A program made the position numbers and the translations under genes. 64,000 nucleotides of DNA from Erythroxylum novogranatense (Eukaryota; Streptophyta; Magnoliopsida; Malpighiales; Erythroxylaceae): positions 70,400,976-70,464,975 of the forward strand of contig CM057231.1 in assembly GCA_029891385.1 (NCBI GenBank). The letters are read 5' to 3'. Below, one piece after another: positions 60,201 through 64,000 of this stretch. The stretch's first letter is position 1. Each line of letters opens with the position of its first letter. The notes beneath the pieces are model-generated. The model was not told the origin of the DNA. It was given only the letters and a program-made list of their open reading frames with translations, and made no database searches.

Positions 60201-62396
60201 GCCCTTAACCCATCTAGTGACAAGTCAGCCTATCCAGTAAGCGAACTGTTTATATGTTTTGTATAAGTATTATTTTCTCCTGTCCATAAATGAAGCCTTT
60301 GTATGTTCTTTTAATTGTTTTAGCTTCATACATGTCATCCTTGTGAATTGTTCTTTTCAAGGTAGTAATTTGGTGCGTTCTTTTGCAACTAGTTTTTATT
60401 ATTAAAGTGGCTTCTCTGAAGCTTTTATCTTAATACTGCCCAAACTATCAGCCTGTTGCAAAACGAACTATAAGAAAAAGAGTTCAATTTGTCATTGAAG
60501 TACACTTGGCATCTTTTTCTCCATTAAAAATATACAGAACTGACTAGTTATATCCCTTGTTAGATTCTCTACTTAATCTTGTCACAAGTTTTTCAAACTT
60601 TTGGTCTCACAATACAGGTTATAGCATAATTTAATGAAGACAGTCAAGATGGGATGCCATTTAAACTTGTGGTCGATACTTTAGATGTTATAACCCTCTT
60701 GGTGAATAGGACAATTTCCATTGAAATCTGTAATTATAACTGTTGTTGTAAACGATGCTTATGGAATACGTCCCACACCAGAGGCATAGCTACATGTGCC
60801 TGCCCCACTGAGGCCCATATCTTCTATGTTTATTTCCTTTCACGTTTTGGAAGTTTATTTGGTTAACATTTTGGGAACAAGAAAGGGAGGAAAGGGGGTA
60901 TCTGTTTATGGCTTCTTTTCATTTCTATTAACACTTATTTCTCTGTGTAACTAACAATATAGTGGTGTTTGACTTATCTGTGCTATTCCAAACTTTGACT
61001 GCTACATACGATGTAGTGTATTTGTACAGCCCAAATTCACCATTAGTGCGTGCAAATCCAATTACCAGTGGAGTGCATCTTCCTTGGGTTTTTAACTTCA
61101 ATCACTTTTTAGTTTGACACCACTGACAAAGTCCTAATAGTTCATGTCATCATAATAAGATTTCTCTGACTTGTTAATTGCTTTCAGCTCTCTGGAACCT
61201 AAAAGATTTATTAAAACTGGCATTTTTGTTTATTTTTATTTATTTTTATAAACATTTTAGATTTAATGAGAATTTCCTCAGCTGAGAATAATTTCTAACT
61301 CTGCCTGCACCCTTTCTGTTTCCTTGGAACATCCCTGTAACACTCAAATTGAATATGTAAGACGTTGAGCTTCTTCTACTTTTTGTGCCTCAGTGTCTTT
61401 CCTGTTACAGTTTCTCTTTCCAGATTATATCGTACTCTTTGGTGAAATAATGCCTTGTAACAGAGCTTTTGTATCTGTTAGCAAATTTATTATTTATCTT
61501 GTTTCTCCAAACAAAATTTGGTACTTTGTGTGGTGATTGTGCTGTAATCTATCCACAGGACCAGGATAGGTCCAATGGTTCAGGAGGACCAACACAAAGA
61601 GCTTCAGCTTTGGCTGCCTTATCCTCAGCATTTAATTCATCCTCTGGAAACAAAACTCCTTCAAAGCCCTCTGGAACAAGTCAGGGGTCACAAAGAGCTG
61701 CAGCCGTAGCTGCTTTATCATCCGTTCTTACTGCAGAAAAGAAGAAGCAAAGTCCAGATGGCTCTCCTCACATACTCCTAGCTCAGAGGCTGGCTCCTTA
61801 GGTAAAGAAAATTTCTTTTTTCTTTAAACTGTAAGAAGTTACAGAGACATTAAAATAGTCACATGAAGTCGTTTGATTCTGTAGGAGTGAGAGTCTTTTG
61901 ATGATGCTTTTTAAATTGAAATTCACTTTGTTTTAGCTCTTATGGATATGTAATTTTGCTATGAAAATTGAAGAAAAAAGTGAAGTTTATGAAGCACAAG
62001 TTTCTGAAGATACAGAAGTCAGGGAAATTGAGGAACCTGCATCCATATCTGACAGCAATGTGGAAGAATCAGAGCCAAAGCAAGATGCTGAGCAAGATGA
62101 GATTGGTGATGAAAGCATTCAGTCTACATTCAGTTATGATCAACTGAAGGTTCATTCTGAGATTCCTGTAACTGGGATTGATTTTAAGAGAAGAGAGGTT
62201 TGTCCTGGTATAAATTGTGGTTACATCTGAATTTGATTCTTGGATTGGCATTTCAAGGATTTTCGTCCATTTCATTCTGCAGGCTTATCTTTCAGAAGAT
62301 GATTTCCAGACTGTATTTGGGATGGAAAAAGAAGCATTCTATAAGTTGCCAAAGTGGAAGCAGGACATGCAGAAAAAGAAAGCTGACTTATTCTAA
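45237..62396 (+). CDS. Villin (actin-bundling protein, VLN2/VLN3-like), multi-exon
   Basis: It encodes six gelsolin-like repeats plus a C-terminal villin headpiece; villins bundle and, with calcium, cap or sever actin filaments in the cytoplasm. The start [14 protein letters not shown] fits the VLN2/3 type, and the end MQKKKADLF is the headpiece tail. Coding exons: 45237-45292, 45466-45565, 46064-46131, 46242-46477, 46590-46766, 46913-47045, 47758-47917, 47981-48131, 48213-48313, 48397-48555, 49453-49521, 49593-49661, 49761-49898, 57192-57318, 57980-58127, 58271-58281, 58360-58500, 58574-58699, 59476-59540, 60136-60236, 61559-61801, ~61974-62197, 62283-62396. All introns are GT-AG and phases match. 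Eight one-base deletions break the frame; allowing for them the protein is about 974 residues, the usual villin length. It is probably a working gene with assembly errors; a recent pseudogene is possible. Confidence 0.93.
45466..45565 (+). CDS. Villin coding exon 2 (gelsolin repeat 1)
   Basis: [16 protein letters not shown], then [14 protein letters not shown]: the start of gelsolin repeat 1. Borders are TTACTTAG before and GTATGAG after. The frame is intact. Confidence 0.93.
46064..46131 (+). CDS. Villin coding exon 3, one base short
   Basis: It encodes [18 protein letters not shown] in repeat 1, but the first codons are out of frame with exon 2. The exon is 68 nt where 69 would keep phase. 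The likely site is the AAAGGA at 46075-46080. Confidence 0.9.
46242..46477 (+). CDS. Villin coding exon 4 (repeat 1 end, repeat 2 start), one base short
   Basis: [19 protein letters not shown], then YESDKFLS; a one-base loss near 46353 shifts the frame and creates a stop. The other frame then resumes with [19 protein letters not shown] and [10 protein letters not shown]. It is 236 nt where 237 fits. Confidence 0.9.
46590..46766 (+). CDS. Villin coding exon 5 (repeat 2), one base short
   Basis: [18 protein letters not shown], then after a lost base near 46644 [19 protein letters not shown] and [14 protein letters not shown]. It is 177 nt where 178 fits the phase-1 donor. Confidence 0.9.
46913..48131 (+). 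CDS. Villin coding exons 6-8 (repeats 2-3)
   Basis: Exons 46913-47045, 47758-47917 and 47981-48131 are intact. They encode [40 protein letters not shown] and [20 protein letters not shown]. The end of gelsolin repeat 3 is followed by the SNFDSWP linker. Confidence 0.92.
48213..49898 (+). CDS. Villin coding exons 9-13 (repeats 4-5)
   Basis: Exons 48213-48313, 48397-48555, 49453-49521, 49593-49661 and 49761-49898 are all in frame. They encode [60 protein letters not shown] and [17 protein letters not shown]. The last one ends at the donor of the intron that received the Reina-like element. Confidence 0.92.
51039..51374 (-). repeat. 3' LTR of Reina-like element
   Basis: 336 bp, nearly identical to 56105-56432. 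Confidence 0.93.
51314..52215 (-). CDS. Integrase C-terminal half and chromodomain (Reina-like)
   Basis: 52215-51940 shows the integrase core ([31 protein letters not shown]). 51952-51314 continues with [29 protein letters not shown], then a chromodomain ([30 protein letters not shown]). The frame changes near 51945. Chromodomains of this clade resemble HP1 readers of methylated histone H3, though plant versions vary. The open frame extends past the LTR border at 51374, so the end of the protein overlaps the LTR. Confidence 0.88.
51375..51386 (-). other. Polypurine tract, Reina-like element
   Basis: TTACTCCCCCCC reads GGGGGGGAGTAA on the element strand, adjoining the 3' LTR. Confidence 0.85.
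52250..53300 (-). CDS. RNase H and integrase N-terminal half (Reina-like)
   Basis: RNase H is open at 53264-52650: [54 protein letters not shown]. The integrase zinc region and core start at 52744-52250: [24 protein letters not shown], then [15 protein letters not shown] and [15 protein letters not shown]. The two open stretches overlap in different frames, showing a shift near 52700. Confidence 0.87.
53266..54106 (-). CDS. Reverse transcriptase (Reina-like)
   Basis: Open at 54106-53366: [60 protein letters not shown], then [12 protein letters not shown] with the FxDD active site. A frame change near 53510 leads to the RT connection [20 protein letters not shown] and [15 protein letters not shown] (53541-53266). 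The catalytic core is complete. Confidence 0.9.
54103..54910 (-). CDS. Protease and zinc knuckle (Reina-like)
   Basis: The aspartic protease [19 protein letters not shown] (D-S-G-A-T-H) and [14 protein letters not shown] lie in the 54714-54103 frame. Upstream near 54905-54850 the zinc knuckle reads [10 protein letters not shown] and then loses frame before its His and last Cys. Confidence 0.85.
54900..56078 (-). CDS. gag (Reina-like), frameshifted
   Basis: Starts at the ATG at 56078 ([20 protein letters not shown]), just downstream of the primer site. The first ~80 residues are rich in E, K and L and predicted to be a coiled coil ([19 protein letters not shown]). A glycine-rich linker follows. 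The capsid core lies in other frames at 55520-54950, with [20 protein letters not shown] and [20 protein letters not shown]. Several shifts occur between 55870 and 55200. Confidence 0.82.
56092..56103 (-). other. Primer binding site, Reina-like element
   Basis: GCTCTGATACCA next to the right LTR reads TGGTATCAGAGC on the element strand, a perfect iMet primer site. Confidence 0.9.
56105..56432 (-). repeat. 5' LTR of Reina-like element
   Basis: 328 bp, nearly identical to 51039-51374; followed by the CATTC duplication. Confidence 0.93.
56680..56998 (+). repeat. Dispersed duplicate, copy in villin intron 13
   Basis: Matches 42300-42535 upstream of the gene, with one larger insert near 56895-56940 and small differences. 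Confidence 0.75.
57192..57318 (+). CDS. Villin coding exon 14 (repeat 5), two bases short
   Basis: [20 protein letters not shown], then LWHG; a base is missing at GGAATC (57261-57266), after which [13 protein letters not shown] is read, and another at the T-run 57311-57314. 127 nt plus two gives 129, which keeps phase. Confidence 0.9.
57980..58127 (+). CDS. Villin coding exon 15 (repeat 5 end)
   Basis: [40 protein letters not shown] and HLFSYSLNK, intact, ending with a phase-1 donor. Confidence 0.93.
58271..58281 (+). CDS. Villin 11-nt micro-exon
   Basis: GGAGATTGCAG between a good acceptor (GCGATTCCAG) and donor (GTGAGT). With the G carried from the previous exon it gives GRLQ and joins exactly in phase to [13 protein letters not shown] in the next exon. 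Without it the reading frame and the repeat-6 start would be lost. Confidence 0.85.
58360..58699 (+). CDS. Villin coding exons 17-18 (repeat 6)
   Basis: 58360-58500 ([38 protein letters not shown]) and 58574-58699 ([34 protein letters not shown]). Both are intact. Confidence 0.92.
59476..60236 (+). CDS. Villin coding exons 19-20 (repeat 6 end, linker), each one base short
   Basis: 59476-59540: [13 protein letters not shown], then a lost base near 59514 before GLGHQAVE in another frame. 60136-60236: [12 protein letters not shown], a lost base near 60170, then [20 protein letters not shown]. Each has a length one short of phase. Confidence 0.88.
61559..62197 (+). CDS. Villin coding exons 21-22 (serine/alanine-rich and acidic linker)
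   Basis: 61559-61801 holds two related SQRA-type units ([19 protein letters not shown] and [20 protein letters not shown]), then a lost base near 61771 before TPSSEAGSL. The next exon ends at 62197 ([22 protein letters not shown]). Its start is uncertain: AG at 61973 fits the phase, while AG at 61936 has the better pyrimidine tract but a wrong phase. Confidence 0.82.
62283..62396 (+). CDS. Villin last exon, headpiece and stop
   Basis: [20 protein letters not shown], then [17 protein letters not shown] and TAA at 62394-62396. This is the F-actin-binding headpiece, complete, with the conserved C-terminal Lys-rich helix and final LF. Confidence 0.95.
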   Translation, partial: AYLSEDDFQTVFGMEKEAFYKLPKWKQDMQKKKADLF

Positions 62397-62850
62397 ATGG
62401 AAATTCATCTCTCTGCTTCTTATCTGCCTAACTTATGGGTTTTTAATCACTATGGTCTTCACTGCTCTTTTAAAAAGTTATGCTTTCAATTGTATACTTG
62501 GCATGCTTTGACTAGCGTATCACCGTTTGCCGTTCATGAATATAGGTGTGAGTGGTACCATTGTTGCTTGTGATCATGCCTTAGGAGTGAGTTTTGCCCA
62601 TGATTTTCATTTTCATTGATTCATTTTCTGCCATTTTGTAATGATAGCATATTGTAGTTTTGCAGAAAGTTGGGAGGCCATTTTCTTTTAATTAGATCAC
62701 GTATGTCATTTCGTGTTTATTTGACAACACGTATTTAGCTTTGTTATTTGTTAATGAATGGGTTGTAAATGTATCGCGATTGTATTCAGTGACCATCCAG
62801 GAAAGGGAGGTTGCTAGTTTGAATAAACAGTACTCCATATTAAGTATTTG
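62397..62850 (+). other. Villin 3' UTR (predicted)
   Basis: T-rich sequence with AATAAA at 62822-62827 as a candidate poly(A) signal. The end point is approximate. Confidence 0.5.
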
Positions 62851-64000
62851 CGTTTAAGTGTTATATCTGTGGTGTGTAAGTCTCTTTCCGTGGGGTGGGA
62901 GCTGATGGTTTAATGTCCTTGCCTGCCCCGGGAAATTTCTGCATGTCTTAAGAGTCCTGGCAAACAATTAGGATTTAGGTAAACATTTTTGTTGACCTAA
63001 CTCAGTAAGCTTAGCAGTTTAGGTAAGCATAACAACAAATAGAGTTTGGACAACATTAAGCACTATCTGTGATCGCATAACCAAAGTGTAACCGTCTACC
63101 TTCATTAGACTTGGATGATTCCGCAAATGATAAGGAATGTGTTATGCCAATAGAAATAATTTATCAGGATATAAGGGTAAGAGTTTGATTTTTTTTTTTA
63201 ATGATGGAATCGGTGAGGCACCTCGTGTTTTACTATACTTCATCTCTGGAGGAGTGTCGTTTGATTTAATTAATGATGAAATTGAGGTTAAGACAATACT
63301 TCTGATGAGGAAAGGAAGCTAAGATTTCATTCTTCTAATATTGCTATTGATTTCATTCTGGTACTACTTTTAGGACACTTAATGTAACTAAGCATCCAAA
63401 AAGGATATACTTTTGTATACTTGAAGAATGAAAGAAAAAGCGTGACTATAAAATAGAGCAAGAAATATTGGTGAATGTATATGTTGCAGCAAAGGAAGGA
63501 GTTGTTCATGGATGATGATGAAGTTTTTGGCTGATAGGGAACGAGGAGGATATGATAAGTGAGTTGATGAAGAAGAAGAGAAATATGTTATTGTTTAAAG
63601 ATATGAAGTGACTTTGTAAAGAGTTGAATCAGAAACAAAGAGGAGACTGAATGGGCAAACTCTAGTTAATAAAATATGCAATTGTAAATGTTTAATTGGC
63701 CAATTATTAATGACTAAAATAGTGTTATGAAATTGAGTTAACCAAATTATATCTACTTTTCTCCCTCTTTGATTTGTTCATTCTTTCTCTCCTTGGATTC
63801 TGGTTTTAACTATCATTTGTAAGAATTAAGAAATACCCTAAATCTCAAATACAATTTCTTAATAAAATTTAACTACATCAATTTAGGTAATAAAGTCAAA
63901 TCAACTCATGTGGAAGTGGCAACATGGCTTAAGAATGGGAAGGATTGAAGAAGGTTGCACAATCAATTTCAGGAGTTGGAGCTTTGCTAAGAAATAAAAT
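62851..64000. other. Right flank, no gene recognised
   Basis: AT-rich intergenic sequence with short frames only; no family was recognised on either strand. Confidence 0.5.

Noticed and set aside
45237..62396. Villin as a dead pseudogene
   Set aside because: All splice sites are intact, stops arise only from single-base losses, and the headpiece is perfect. Assembly error is the simpler reading, though not proven.
63137..63509. Short frames in the right flank
   Set aside because: Sixty-odd codons on either strand without a recognisable motif, splice context or promoter.

Overview
This is nuclear DNA of a flowering plant, probably a eudicot. It is AT-rich, has long introns with GT-AG borders, and holds plant-type LTR retrotransposons of the Ty3/gypsy chromovirus and Ty1/copia groups, L1-type LINE remnants, and one host gene, an actin-bundling villin of the VLN2/VLN3 type. 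No tRNA, rRNA, CRISPR array or bacterial feature was recognised.

Layout. 1-1255: non-coding flank. 1256-11455: long-LTR Tekay/Del-like chromovirus (+), heavily frameshifted, followed by a second, mostly deleted internal region and a third partial LTR. 11456-12549: old flank with an L1 ORF1-like remnant (-). 12550-22163: Ty1/copia element (-) with a perfect 5-bp target duplication (TGTGG). 22340-23760: L1 endonuclease/RT remnant (-). 24058-38537: a second Ty1/copia element (-) whose 3' LTR was split by another Tekay/Del-like chromovirus (24071-33851, +, target duplication GTTGC). 38538-42700: decayed, LTR-like and L1-like sequence. 42700-62850: the villin gene (+), with a non-coding first exon, at least 23 coding exons, an 11-nt micro-exon, and a young Reina-like chromovirus (51039-56432, -, target duplication CATTC) in one intron. 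62850-64000: no recognised gene.

Villin exons join in frame into a protein of about 974 residues (six gelsolin repeats plus headpiece) once eight single-base deletions are allowed for. All splice sites are intact and the only stops are those caused by the shifts, so I read the deletions mainly as consensus errors in the assembly. LTR pairs of the two long chromoviruses likewise differ mostly by small indels next to CG dinucleotides, suggesting that methylated repeats were poorly called.

The most interesting signal is a recurring RNA-structure theme. Both long-LTR chromoviruses carry, at about the same place in the LTR (1.8-1.9 kb from its start), a dense run of tiny stem-loops. In the element at 24071 these are perfect C(UUCG)G tetraloop hairpins in alternating, base-pair-swapped versions. 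The copia element at 12550 has four copies of another hairpin in its 5' leader, one with a compensatory base-pair change. The stems are kept while their sequences vary, which points to a role in the RNA or in single-stranded DNA, such as packaging, dimerisation, reverse transcription or translation control. That role is inference.
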